The position numbers and the translations under genes were made by a program. This document shows positions 9,000 to 17,499 of a stretch of 64,000 nucleotides of DNA, piece after piece. Source of the stretch: Nocardia sp. NBC_01730 (GTDB lineage Bacteria; Actinomycetota; Actinomycetes; Mycobacteriales; Mycobacteriaceae); NCBI RefSeq assembly GCF_035920445.1, contig NZ_CP109162.1, forward strand, positions 1,798,001-1,862,000. The letters run 5' to 3'. Below the pieces are notes generated by a model. The model worked only from the letters and a program-made list of their open reading frames with translations. It was not told the origin of the DNA and ran no database searches. How positions within the stretch are numbered: the stretch's first letter is position 1; each line of letters opens with the position of its first letter.

Positions 9000-9239
9000 T
9001 TATCCCGCAGCGAGAACGCGTGTTTCTCCGCAGCTGTCGGCGAGTGCGGACAGCACGGCAGAGCATCCGGCGTCGACGATCAGCGCGTCACCGCGAGTGC
9101 GGCCGCGGTTGACGATCACCACGGGGCGCCCCTGCGCGGCGGCGCGCCGGACGAACCGCAGCCCCGACATCACGGTCAGCGACGAGCCGGTGCCCGCGCC
9201 TACTACGACAAACATCGCGCCCGCGGCCTGGACCACCAC
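9000..9239 (-). pseudogene. C-terminal scrap of a Sir2-type deacetylase
   Basis: 79 codons with [18 protein letters not shown], then [20 protein letters not shown] and [13 protein letters not shown]. This matches the end of the NAD-binding domain of Sir2-family protein deacylases (the VVGTSLTV / VVIVN part). The whole N-terminal half, including the zinc cysteines and catalytic histidine, is missing. The break lies where the IS110-type scrap begins at 9240, so an IS probably removed the front of the gene. Confidence 0.6.
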
Positions 9240-9362
9240 CCGGCACTACGCCAACTCGCCAACCGCCTCGTCGGAATCCTGCACGGTTGCCTCAAAACCC
9301 GCACCACCTACGACGAGGCCACCGCCTGGTCTCCGTCCGCCGAAAATTCGGCCGCTGCTTGA
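9240..9362 (+). mobile_element. C-terminal scrap of an IS110-type transposase
   Basis: 41 codons ending in [21 protein letters not shown], then KTRTTYDEATAWSPSAE. This is the usual C-terminal end of IS110/IS116 transposases (LANRLVGILHxCL, YDExxAW). The catalytic domains are absent. It abuts the Sir2 scrap on the left and the IS5 scrap on the right. Confidence 0.55.
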
Positions 9363-9382
9363 CGTCCAAGCCCCTGGGATGT

Positions 9383-9730
9383 CTTTTTCGCTCGCACCGA
9401 CGCCGCGTCGATCACCGCCCGCGACCAGTCGATCAAGCCTTTGCTACCCAACTCGTCGAGCACCGCGCGGTGTAATCGCCGCCAGAGACCGGCCTCGGTC
9501 CAGACAGTGAACCGGCGATGCGCCGTCGGGACAGTGACCCCGAACGACGGCGGCAGCATCCGCCACGCACAACCGCTGGTCAGCACGAACACCACCGCGG
9601 CGAACACGGCCCGCTCATCGACCGGCGCGGTGCCACCCCCCTGCGGGCGAGCCTCGAACTTCGGCAACAAAGGCTCGGCCAGCGCCCACAACCCATCCGG
9701 GACCAGACGTTGCGACAAATCATCGACCAC
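9383..9730 (-). mobile_element. N-terminal half of an IS5-family transposase
   Basis: About 116 residues: WALAEPLLPKFEARPQGGG, then ERAVFAAVVFVLTSGCAWRMLPPSFGV, HRRFTVWTEAGLWRRLHRAV and the first DDE aspartate in DWSRAVIDAASVRAKK. This is the DUF4096/IS5 OrfA layout. Homology stops after RAKK, normally followed by GGSLTGPSP, and the frame continues into the antisense of the IS110 scrap up to 9308. It is dead, with only the first catalytic residue kept. Confidence 0.7.
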
Positions 9731-9799
9731 GACCAGACATCATGCGGCACAACCGGTTACGACACACATCGAACGAATTGCAACGACATGAGACACGGT

Positions 9800-10855
9800 C
9801 TAAACGTCCCACCACCAGGCGATGGCGGGCACCGGCAGCGGGTCCGGGTTGAGGTCGCTGGGGGTGTCGGACCACGGGAGGTCCGCGGTGGGGCTGTTGG
9901 GGGAGAAATAGCGGGTGGCGATGGAGCCGAAAACGAGGTTTCCGGCGACTAGCGCATCCAGAACTATGAAATAGCGTCGCAGCTCGGCGCTGCCGTCGGG
10001 GAGGAGCTGGGTGCGTAGGGCCAGGTAGCGGGAGAAGCATCGGTCACGGACCGCGACGGCAGCGGCCAGTGCTTCGGGGAAGGAGAGGGAGGGGTTCTCA
10101 CGTTGGATCATGGTGATGATGTCGGGGCTGCCTTCGTCCAGGCGCACGGATTTGGCGAAGGAGAACCGGTCGTTGTCGAGTGAAGCTGTCAGGATTGCCG
10201 CCTCGCAGGCGGCGCGGACTGCGGGCTGGTCACGCTCTTGGCTCGGAAGTTCCAGGCCGAGTGCGACTTCGCCCATGGCTGCGCCGTTTTCGCCGCCGAC
10301 GGCTCCGGCTCGCAGCCGCAGGTAGGCGTCGAGGTCTGCTGGGTATCCGAGGCTGCGCTGCGATACCTCGGTCAGATTGCCGAACATCCATTGCCGAAAG
10401 GAGTCGCTCAAGCGCCGCATCAGGGTTGGGCTCGTGTGCCGCGCGATGCAGGTGGTGAGGTCGCGTCCAGCGTCGAGAAAGGGGTCATGGCCCCATGGTT
10501 GGCTTGCGGGCACCTCGACTACCCGCGTCAGCCGGGTCAGCAGTTGAGTGAGTTCGGGCAGCCGTTCGGTGTATGGCCGAGTCTCGCAGATGTCGTCGAG
10601 GTAGAAGCCCCACGCGCCGTATCGGCAGAGGTACTCGAGCACCTCCGGGCGGGCGTAGTGGTAGGCGCACACGGTGAAGCCGACCCCGGCGGTGGCCAGC
10701 AACGTGGCCTGCCTGACATCGCGGGCGAAGCCGAATTTCCGGACCCACGTCACGGTGCTGTCGATCAGGGCATCCATCGGGCCCAACGTCGGTCTCGGCA
10801 GGGGGCAGAAGATGGCGGGAGATCCTGGCGCGTAGGCGTTCATCTCGGTTGGCAT
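9800..10855 (-). CDS. Class I terpene synthase
   Basis: 351 residues, the normal size for a bacterial single-domain terpene cyclase. The aspartate-rich motif is GFYLDDICE (Asp87, Asp88, Glu91). The NSE-type motif is NDRFSFAKS (Asn228, Asp229, Ser232, Lys235), but its last position is Ser236 where Glu is usual, so the third magnesium ligand is missing or supplied elsewhere. A late RY pair occurs in SIATRYFSPN. These enzymes ionise a prenyl diphosphate and cyclise it; the product cannot be read from sequence. It starts 25 bases after the prenyl diphosphate synthase, which should make its substrate, so the two form a minimal terpene operon. No tailoring P450 or methyltransferase is adjacent. Confidence 0.85.
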   Translation of the reverse strand: MPTEMNAYAPGSPAIFCPLPRPTLGPMDALIDSTVTWVRKFGFARDVRQATLLATAGVGFTVCAYHYARPEVLEYLCRYGAWGFYLDDICETRPYTERLPELTQLLTRLTRVVEVPASQPWGHDPFLDAGRDLTTCIARHTSPTLMRRLSDSFRQWMFGNLTEVSQRSLGYPADLDAYLRLRAGAVGGENGAAMGEVALGLELPSQERDQPAVRAACEAAILTASLDNDRFSFAKSVRLDEGSPDIITMIQRENPSLSFPEALAAAVAVRDRCFSRYLALRTQLLPDGSAELRRYFIVLDALVAGNLVFGSIATRYFSPNSPTADLPWSDTPSDLNPDPLPVPAIAWWWDV

Positions 10856-10880
10856 GTGGTGGCGGACCGTCCTTCTGTGG

Positions 10881-11927
10881 TCAGACCGCGCGCGTGGTCG
10901 CGGCCGCGGCGAATTGGTGCAGTACCGCCACGGCGGTCGGGTGCAGGTGGTGGGTGTGTAATGCCTGTGCCGCCGATTCGCATCGCGTCGCGATCAACTG
11001 CTCAACAGTCGCGACGGCACCGGTGGCTGTCAGGACCGCACGGATCTGATCGCATTGATCCTCGGTCAGGTCCGGTTTGCCGAGTAGTTGGCGCAGGGCG
11101 CGGCGCTGGGTGGGTGTGGCCCGCTCCAGCGCAGTGGCGATCAGTACGGTGTGTTTGGCCGAGCGGAGATCGTCGTCGACGGACTTACCAGTCTGGCGGG
11201 GGTTGCCGAATACGCCGAGCAGGTCGTCGCGGAGCTGGAACGCTTCGCCGAGCGGCACGGCATAGTCCGACAGCGCTCGAAGTTGATGTGTGGTGCCGCC
11301 AGCGAGGTTGGCTCCCAAGTGCAGCGGGCGTTCGATCGTGTATTTGGCGGTCTTATACCGGATGATCCGCCACGCGGTGTCCAGATCGGCGGTGCGGCGA
11401 CCAGATGCGCTGAGATCCAGGTATTGGCCGATGAGCGTTTCGGTCCGCAACGCATCCAACGTTGGTTGTATGCGGGCGAGCTGCTCAAGTGTTGGGCTCG
11501 GCGGACCTACCAGTAGATCGTAGGACCACGCCAGGGCCAGGTCTCCGAGCAGAATGGCGGCGTTGACCCCCAGCTCGGCAGGGTTGGCATGGTCGCCGTG
11601 ACGAGCGGCCAGGGCGTGGTGGGCAGTGGGCCTGCCTCGGCGGGTGGCGGAGTGATCCATGACGTCGTCGTGGATCAGCGCGAAACAATGGAACAGCTCG
11701 AGCGAAGCAGCGACCCGGTACACGATGTCGGACGGGGGAACGCCGTCGACGGCAGCCCATCCGGTGACGCACATGAGCGGACGAAAGCGCTTGCCGCCAG
11801 CGGCAAGAAGGCTGCGCAACTGCTCACTGAAATAGGTCAGTTCGACCGCGGGTGAAAGGTGGTCCTTGTCGTCCAGGAATTGGGTGAGCACCGCGTCCAC
11901 GACGGCGCCCACCTCGGTCGGGTTCAC
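10881..11927 (-). CDS. Polyprenyl diphosphate synthase (FPP/GGPP synthase type)
   Basis: 348 residues of the trans-isoprenyl diphosphate synthase family. Substrate motifs are GGKRFRP (44-50), the first aspartate-rich motif LIHDDVMD (Asp87, Asp88, Asp91) and the second motif in QLRDDLLGVFGN, as in actinobacterial IdsA/GrcC proteins (DDxLG). Phe82 lies five residues before the first motif. In this family a bulky residue there usually limits chain length, which hints at C10-C15 products and would suit a sesqui- or monoterpene cyclase. It is the first gene of a two-gene unit with the terpene synthase. An 18-base palindrome lies at 12041, upstream. Confidence 0.9.
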   Translation of the reverse strand: MNPTEVGAVVDAVLTQFLDDKDHLSPAVELTYFSEQLRSLLAAGGKRFRPLMCVTGWAAVDGVPPSDIVYRVAASLELFHCFALIHDDVMDHSATRRGRPTAHHALAARHGDHANPAELGVNAAILLGDLALAWSYDLLVGPPSPTLEQLARIQPTLDALRTETLIGQYLDLSASGRRTADLDTAWRIIRYKTAKYTIERPLHLGANLAGGTTHQLRALSDYAVPLGEAFQLRDDLLGVFGNPRQTGKSVDDDLRSAKHTVLIATALERATPTQRRALRQLLGKPDLTEDQCDQIRAVLTATGAVATVEQLIATRCESAAQALHTHHLHPTAVAVLHQFAAAATTRAV

Positions 11928-12040
11928 CGCAGGGGTCTGATCATCAACTCAACGGTTTCAACCAAGCTCGCCCGCATGTTGAACCCACCTTCGCGCGGTT
12001 GTCAAAGATCAGATCCAGGATATCAGCCAGTTGGGTTGTG

Positions 12041-12058
12041 CCACAAAATATTTGGTGG
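12041..12058. promoter_or_regulatory. 18-base palindrome upstream of the terpene operon
   Basis: CCACAAAATATTTGGTGG is symmetric except for one pair, and is AT-rich in a GC-rich setting. It lies 114 bases upstream of the prenyl synthase start, within a 469-base gap (11928-12396) that otherwise shows no gene. It could be an operator for the terpene unit. Confidence 0.5.
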
Positions 12059-12396
12059 ACACTTGACAGATCGATTACCCCTCGGCGAACAGCCACGCAC
12101 GGCACGCGCGTCATCCGTGTCGGCAAGGCTCGCCCGCCGACACCGGGGACACACGCAGAGCCCCGGGGATCGATGACGACCAGGTCTGAGGAACTACTCC
12201 GGAAACGGAAATCTTCAGAGGGATTTGGCATTTGTGGCGTGCATTCTGTTGCGCGAGAGCCGTTCATAACGAATTCCAGTATGTGTGTTGGGTGGATTCG
12301 ATTGGGGTTCTTGTTCCCGCATTTTGCTGGCCGAACTCGGCATCCCGGCACGATCATGAAACCACGACTCCCGCACCGGCGTTCCGCATCAAGCCC

Positions 12397-12780
12397 ATGC
12401 GATCCGAGCATGCCGACCAGGTGCTGGAGATCTACCAACTCGGCATCGGCGACGGCGATGCCACCTTCGAAACCACCGCACCAACCTGGCGGGAGTTCGA
12501 CAAAATGAAACTGCCCCACCACCGTTTCGTCGCGCTCGACGACCACAACCAAGTCCTCGGCTGGGTCGCGGTGGTCCCGGTCTCGGACCGCTGCGCCTAC
12601 GCCGGAGTCGTCGAGCACTCCGTCTACGTCCACCCCGACGCCCGCGGGCACGGCGCCGGCCTCGCCCTGCACACCAAAGCCGGATTCCGAACCATCGGCA
12701 CCCGGCAACGCATCGGCCGCCACCACGGACGCTGGCGCGACGTCACCCTCATCGAACGCCGCAGTCCCACCATCGAATAG
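12397..12780 (+). pseudogene. GNAT acetyltransferase with an internal deletion
   Basis: It matches phosphinothricin-acetyltransferase-like GNAT proteins. The front is MRSEHADQVLEIYQLGIGDG, ATFETTAPTW and VLGWVAVVPVSDR; the end is LHTKAGFRTIGTRQRIGRHHGRW, DVTLIERRSP. The motif-A strand VYVHPDARGHGAG runs straight into LALHTKAGF. About 35-40 residues that normally follow RGxGxG and form the acetyl-CoA-binding helix are missing in frame. The ATG at 12397 is where homology begins; the open frame extends upstream without another good start. The reading frame is intact but the acetyl-CoA site is not, so activity is unlikely. Confidence 0.7.
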
Positions 12781-13015
12781 CCGACCGCCGACAACAGACA
12801 GTCTCTCGTCATCGACGACGCCGTGTGATCGCCCAGTGGCACGCCACCCCGCTACTCCCGGCTCTCGATCCGGCGCACCGATGGCGGAACTCCAGACCCC
12901 AATCAAAATTCACAGCGCCGTAAGCGGCATTTCCGGACGCTCGTTCAGGCGGGATCCCGCCGTCGCAGCTTCATACCTTTCGACACCGCTGCGAGGGGCA
13001 GGGCGTCGAATGGCT

Positions 13016-14410
13016 TTATACGGCCGCACCGTCTCCGTCGATGGAGGATGCCGGAGCTCCTGCGTCATCGGCTGCGGTGCGGCTGTTGCCGTAGCCGCGA
13101 TGGACGCACATCAGCTGGTCTTTGGTGCCGTTCTTGTCGCGGTAGACGATCAGTGCCGGTCCGGCGTGGCTGGCGTGTTGGCTGAGTTCGCGGTCCGGGG
13201 TCCAGGTCGAGTTGTGGCTGTCGAGGCGGGTCCACCACAGGCTCTGGTCGTAGTTTCCGCGGTGCACGCAGTACAGCTTGCCCTTGAACACCGCCAGGGC
13301 CGGGCCCGCGTTGGTGCCGTGCTTCGGGAATTCCCTGTCCGGGCTCCAGTTCTGGCCGTCGGTGGTGGTCGTGTACCACAGGCTCTTATCGTTGCCGTTG
13401 CCCTTGTGGACGCAGTACAGCTTTTCGACGCCGCTGCTGTCGCCGAACACCGCCAGCGCCGGGTTGGCGTCGGAGGCCACGTTCGGGATTGCCGCGTCGC
13501 GGGACCAACTCGACGTGCTGCTGGCCAGGGTGCTCCACCACAGGTTGCGATCGCTGCCTGATCCGCGGCGGACGCAGTACAGCTTGTTTTTGAACACCGC
13601 GAGTGCTGGACCGGCGTCGGTGGCGTGTCGATCGATTCTCTGGTCCGCCGACCAATAGCCAGTAGAGCTCGTCTTCTTCGTCCAGTAACTGTCGACGGTG
13701 CCGTTGCCTTTGTGGACGCAGTGCAGCGCGCCGTCGAACACGGCCAACGCGGGACCGGCGTCACTGGCATGTTGCGCGAAGCGCCGGTCTTCGGTCCATC
13801 CGGTGTCGGGGTCGTAGAGGGTCTGCCACAGGCTCTTGTCAGAGCCGCCGCCGCGATGGACGCAGAACAGCTTGCCCTCGAATGCGGCCAGTGCCGGGTT
13901 GGCTTCGCTGGCATGCTTCGGGAACTCTTCGTCTTGACTCCACCCGTGCTCCTCCTCGAAGACCGTCCACCACAAGTTGGTGTCAGAAGAGGGCCATCCC
14001 ATCGGGGTCGGGACCAGAGCGGCGATGGCGATCCACGGCGAGGTCAGCACCACTCCGCGGCCTTTGTCGACGCGTTTCATGATCAGGCTGTGTGCCTTGC
14101 AATACGCGCCGACAATGGTGCCGATGGGAGGCGGCAGGAACTGTCCGACGAGGGTGGCGATGCGGGGGTAGATCTCGGCGGACAGGTTGACGGCCTCATG
14201 GTTGAGGAAGATCCGGAACCCCCACCATTTCGCCTCTGCCCAGACGTCGGGATTCCCTTGTATCTGGGCCAGTTCGGCCCGCGCCTGCTTACCGGCCTCG
14301 ATGTCGTGTGCGGTCGGTGCGGGCATACCCGCGGGGATGTAGAACTCATCATCGCCAGATCCGGTGCCGTCCTCGGCAGTTCTTGTGGAGGAGTTCTGTT
14401 CGACAGACAT
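13016..14410 (-). CDS. Six-repeat lectin/propeller-like protein with an unusual N-terminal domain
   Basis: 464 residues from ATG 14410, which has AGAGGAAG seven bases upstream; an in-frame start at 14512 is less likely. Residues about 20-125 form a compact domain with a hydrophobic centre (LVGQFLPPPIGTIVGAYCKA) ending in RGVVLTSPWIAIAALVP, which I cannot assign. Then come six tandem units of 47-54 residues, each with an LWW/LWxT start, a W(S/T)xDxxFxxHAS turn and GPALAVFxGKLYCVHRG. Such aromatic-rich repeats are typical of beta-propeller sugar-binding lectins, and six units would make a six-bladed propeller. There is no signal peptide. Function is unknown; carbohydrate or surface binding is an inference. 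It is flanked by long gene-poor stretches. Confidence 0.75.
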   Translation of the reverse strand: MSVEQNSSTRTAEDGTGSGDDEFYIPAGMPAPTAHDIEAGKQARAELAQIQGNPDVWAEAKWWGFRIFLNHEAVNLSAEIYPRIATLVGQFLPPPIGTIVGAYCKAHSLIMKRVDKGRGVVLTSPWIAIAALVPTPMGWPSSDTNLWWTVFEEEHGWSQDEEFPKHASEANPALAAFEGKLFCVHRGGGSDKSLWQTLYDPDTGWTEDRRFAQHASDAGPALAVFDGALHCVHKGNGTVDSYWTKKTSSTGYWSADQRIDRHATDAGPALAVFKNKLYCVRRGSGSDRNLWWSTLASSTSSWSRDAAIPNVASDANPALAVFGDSSGVEKLYCVHKGNGNDKSLWYTTTTDGQNWSPDREFPKHGTNAGPALAVFKGKLYCVHRGNYDQSLWWTRLDSHNSTWTPDRELSQHASHAGPALIVYRDKNGTKDQLMCVHRGYGNSRTAADDAGAPASSIDGDGAAV

Positions 14411-14989
14411 AACGACTTCCTCTGCTCGTCGACCTGCCGATACCGCCCATGTGCTGGAGGCGCGCAGCCTCCAACCACCAACCGCATCGGTAGGTAGCCA
14501 CGGAAAAACCAACGATCACGACGATCAAGAAACGCACCGAACCATACCGGGACGGCGCCCCAACTCCACCAACGATTCTCCCGCACTACAGCTTGTGCGT
14601 CACCGTTTCGCAGGATCGTGCTTTCTGCGCCGAAAGCGTCTGTCCCGCTCCGGTAACCGAAACAAGCGACCTGACGGTCGCCTCGGGGACGATGATCGGT
14701 CGTCGCCAGGACAGCGCGGTGGCATCGGTCCGGTCGATGCCACCGCCACCAAGAGACGTCCTGAAATCGGCAGTAGCGGACGTTCCAGACGTTGGCGGCC
14801 AATCCGGTCAGGGAGTGGCCACCATGCGGTCAGGTCGCGCACCCAGCGGCATGAGCGATTATTTGTCCGAGGTATAGCCAGGCGCGGGCTATCTACGAGT
14901 TCGGTAATAGGCCGGTGCTGGATGCGGACTGCATGGGGCGGCAAGGCGTTTCAGCTCTTCGGTTGGGCGAGAGCTGTTGCGGCGAGCGC
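14411..14989. other. Gene-poor gap
   Basis: 579 bases between the lectin-like gene start and the stop of the TetR gene. No recognisable gene or repeat. It must hold the promoter for the leftward lectin-like gene. Confidence 0.45.
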
Positions 14990-15574
14990 TCAGGTCGGCT
15001 GGGGTGCGGTCTGTAGGCCCGAGAAAACGGCAGCGATAAGGCGTCTGCCCTGGGCCGCTCCGTCATCACTGTTCGCGACGCGCCACAAAAAGCTCATCAG
15101 CATGATGATGTCGGCGGGGTCGTGCCCGGCGGCGATGGTGCCCTCGGCCACGCAGGCATCGACCAGCTTGGCCACCGCGGCGGTCGTCGGCGCCCAAGAG
15201 GCTCTGATCATGTCCTGGGCCGCGGCGCTGTGTAAAGCGTCACCGAGGCCGTGCTTGATGCGGATGTAGGCCGACAGGGTCTCGAACCACTCGACGAACG
15301 CGGCCTTGGCCGATGAGTGACGCGCCAGTACCTCGTCGGCAGTGATGGTCAGGCGTTCGATGTCGTGTTGGTAGGCCGCGAGGATCAGGTCCTCACGGGT
15401 GGGGAAATGGCGGTAGAGCGTCCCTGCGCCGACGCCGGCGCGCTTGGCGATCTCGCTCAGTGGCACGAGCGGGTTGTCCGCGAACAGCGCATGGGCGGCC
15501 TCGATGATCGCGACCCGGTTGCGCGCGGCGGCCTTGCGTTGCGTGCCGTAGGTGCTCGGCGTCTCGTCGGTCAT
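14990..15574 (-). CDS. TetR-family repressor (SbtR-like C-domain)
   Basis: 194 residues. The N-terminal helix-turn-helix is RNRVAIIEAAHALFADNP, then SEIAKRAGVGAGTLYRHFPTREDLI. The C-terminal half (FVEWFETLSAYIRIKHGL, then ADIIMLMSFLWRVAN) resembles the SbtR-type TetR C-domain. It is divergent from an aldo-keto reductase gene. The 101-base region between them contains two matching operators (15598-15654), so it probably represses both itself and the reductase operon. An electrophile or aldehyde ligand would be reasonable given the target enzymes, but that is inference. Confidence 0.9.
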   Translation of the reverse strand: MTDETPSTYGTQRKAAARNRVAIIEAAHALFADNPLVPLSEIAKRAGVGAGTLYRHFPTREDLILAAYQHDIERLTITADEVLARHSSAKAAFVEWFETLSAYIRIKHGLGDALHSAAAQDMIRASWAPTTAAVAKLVDACVAEGTIAAGHDPADIIMLMSFLWRVANSDDGAAQGRRLIAAVFSGLQTAPQPT

Positions 15575-15597
15575 GCCTCGATGATGCCCTCCAATTG

Positions 15598-15654
15598 ACT
15601 CGCGGACAATCCTCCGCTAGTTTGGCCATTACTTGCGGAGGATCGTCCGCGAGT
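15598..15654. promoter_or_regulatory. Paired inverted operators between TetR and reductase genes
   Basis: ACTCGCGGACAATCCTCCGC (15598-15617) is repeated in inverted orientation at 15635-15654 with one mismatch. Each copy is itself an imperfect palindrome (GCGGA...TCCGC). This suits two TetR dimers controlling divergent promoters. Confidence 0.75.
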
Positions 15655-15675
15655 TCCGACTTGCAGGAGACACCC

Positions 15676-16725
15676 ATGCGTTATGTGAAGCTTGGCACCA
15701 CCGGCCTGGACGTCTCGCCCATCGCGATCGGTGCGATGACCTACGGCGAACCGGACCGCGGCCACCCCGTCTGGTCCCTGGGTGAAGAAGCCGCCCGTCC
15801 ACTGATCAAGCACGCCCTGGACGCAGGCATCAACTTCTTCGACACCGCGAACATGTATTCGAACGGGTCCAGCGAGGAGATCCTCGGGCGTGCGCTGCGC
15901 GACTTCGCGAACCGCGACGACGTGGTGATCGCCACCAAGCTGCGCCACCCGATGCGCCCCGGGCCGAACGGCAGGGGACTGTCGCGCAAGGCGATCATGA
16001 CCGAGGTCGACCACTCGCTGCAGCGGCTCGGCACCGACTACATCGACCTCTACCAGGTGCACCGCAACGACCACGCGACCCCGCTGGAGGAAACCCTCGA
16101 AGCGCTCAGCGACCTGGTCAAGGCCGGCAAGGTCCGCTACCTCGGCGCATCGTCGATGTTCGCCTGGGAGTTCGCCAAAGCCCTGCACCTGCAGAAGCAG
16201 CACGGCTGGGCCCGGTTCGTGTCCATGCAGGACCACTACAACCTGCTCGCCCGCGAAGAGGAACGCGAGATGATCCCGCTGTGCCTCGACGAGGGCGTCG
16301 GCACCATTATCTGGAGCCCGCTCGCCCGCGGCCGTCTGGCCCGAGGCTGGGATGACGCGAAATCCACCGCCCGCTCCGATACAGACGGCGCCTACGCCGA
16401 CGTGCTCTACTCGCCCGAGCAAAAGACGTCCAACCGCGCCATCATCGATGCGGTCGGCCGAGTCGCGGCCACCCACGGCGTGAGCCTCGCGTCCATCGCC
16501 CTGGCCTGGCTGCATCGCCAGCCGGTCGTCACCGCCCCGCTCGTTGGCGCCGGTTCGATCAAGCAGATCGACGACGCGATCGCATCATTGGACGTCGAAC
16601 TCACCGACGAGGACGTACGCGCCCTCACCGCCCCCTACACGCCACGGTATGACTGGCAGGGCGTCTCGGACGAGGCGACCATGGACGCGATCCGCGCCCG
16701 TGTCCCGGGCATGGCCCTGACGTGA
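15676..16725 (+). CDS. Aldo-keto reductase
   Basis: 349 residues, a TIM-barrel NADPH-dependent oxidoreductase. The catalytic tetrad is visible: Asp56 and Tyr61 in FFDTANMYSNG, Lys88 in VIATKLRHP and His129 in LYQVHRNDH. The C-terminal cofactor segment is APLVGAGSIKQIDDAI. Sequence style is that of the YajO/PdxI-like group (IAIGAMTYGEP) that reduces small aldehydes and ketones. The ATG has GCAGGAGA eight bases upstream. It heads an operon with a DUF998 membrane protein (4-base overlap) and two reductases, under the divergent TetR gene. Confidence 0.9.
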   Translation: MRYVKLGTTGLDVSPIAIGAMTYGEPDRGHPVWSLGEEAARPLIKHALDAGINFFDTANMYSNGSSEEILGRALRDFANRDDVVIATKLRHPMRPGPNGRGLSRKAIMTEVDHSLQRLGTDYIDLYQVHRNDHATPLEETLEALSDLVKAGKVRYLGASSMFAWEFAKALHLQKQHGWARFVSMQDHYNLLAREEEREMIPLCLDEGVGTIIWSPLARGRLARGWDDAKSTARSDTDGAYADVLYSPEQKTSNRAIIDAVGRVAATHGVSLASIALAWLHRQPVVTAPLVGAGSIKQIDDAIASLDVELTDEDVRALTAPYTPRYDWQGVSDEATMDAIRARVPGMALT

Positions 16726-17426
16726 GGTCGATTGTTCGCTCTGGCCCCGCTGCCCGCGTCGGAGCGATCCTGATCTTCATCGGCCCGCTCGTGTCGTGGG
16801 TGGCGGAACTCATCACGGCGGCGGCCTGGCAGCACCCGCACTACTCGCCGTTGTACAACTGGGTCAGCCATCTGGGTCTGACCGGCCCAAGCCAAGTCGC
16901 GTTCGGGCAGGTCGGGAACTCCCCGCTGGGGGCCGTCATGGACACCGGCTGGGTCCTCTACGGCATCCTGCTCATCGTCGGCGTGCTACTCACCTTCGAT
17001 CTGCGCAAGGGCCCGCGGCCGATCGCGATCGTCGTAGTGGCGATCTTGTCCGGCATCGGCGTGTCCCTCGTGGGGATCTTCCAGGGATCCAGCGCGAACG
17101 TCGCGAACGGCCTGATCGCATTCCACACCTCCGGTGCGCAAGGTGTCATGCTTGCCGGAAACCTCATGGCGATCATCGTCGGCGCCAATGGCGCCCGAAT
17201 CGGTATAAGCCCTGGCCGCAGCATCATGAGCATCGTGCTGGGCATCGTCGGCTTGGTCGCGTTCCCGGTCTTCATCGCCGACGTGTTCACCGGCTGGGCG
17301 TGGAACATCGGCATGTTCGAACGCGCCGTGATCTACCCAGTCATGACCGGCCACGTTCTCCTCGGCAGCGGGCTCATCGGCGTCCGACAGGCGGCCCACC
17401 GCCAGCCGGTCGCCGTCGGCCGGTAG
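16722..17426 (+). CDS. DUF998 integral membrane protein
   Basis: 234 residues with about six hydrophobic segments: VGAILIFIGPLVSWVAELIT, TGWVLYGILLIVGVLLTF, AIVVVAILSGIGVSLVGIF, GVMLAGNLMAIIVGAN, SIMSIVLGIVGLVAFPVFIA and YPVMTGHVLLGSGLIGV. It fits the DUF998 family by length and by the YSPLYNWVSHLG segment after the first helix. The GTG start overlaps the stop of the aldo-keto reductase (GTGA), so the two are translationally coupled. Function is unknown. Confidence 0.8.
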   Translation: MRSIVRSGPAARVGAILIFIGPLVSWVAELITAAAWQHPHYSPLYNWVSHLGLTGPSQVAFGQVGNSPLGAVMDTGWVLYGILLIVGVLLTFDLRKGPRPIAIVVVAILSGIGVSLVGIFQGSSANVANGLIAFHTSGAQGVMLAGNLMAIIVGANGARIGISPGRSIMSIVLGIVGLVAFPVFIADVFTGWAWNIGMFERAVIYPVMTGHVLLGSGLIGVRQAAHRQPVAVGR

Positions 17427-17499
17427 ATCCCGGGTGGGTCGGCGCAGGCCAGCTCATCCAACACACGCATCCAACATAGAGAAGAGAGCGGGAAACGAT

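Noticed and set aside
10238..11365. 375-codon open frame on the plus strand
   Set aside because: Antisense to the terpene synthase and prenyl synthase genes.
11944..12906. 320-codon open frame on the minus strand
   Set aside because: Covers the acetyltransferase remnant antisense and has no recognisable domain or start signal.
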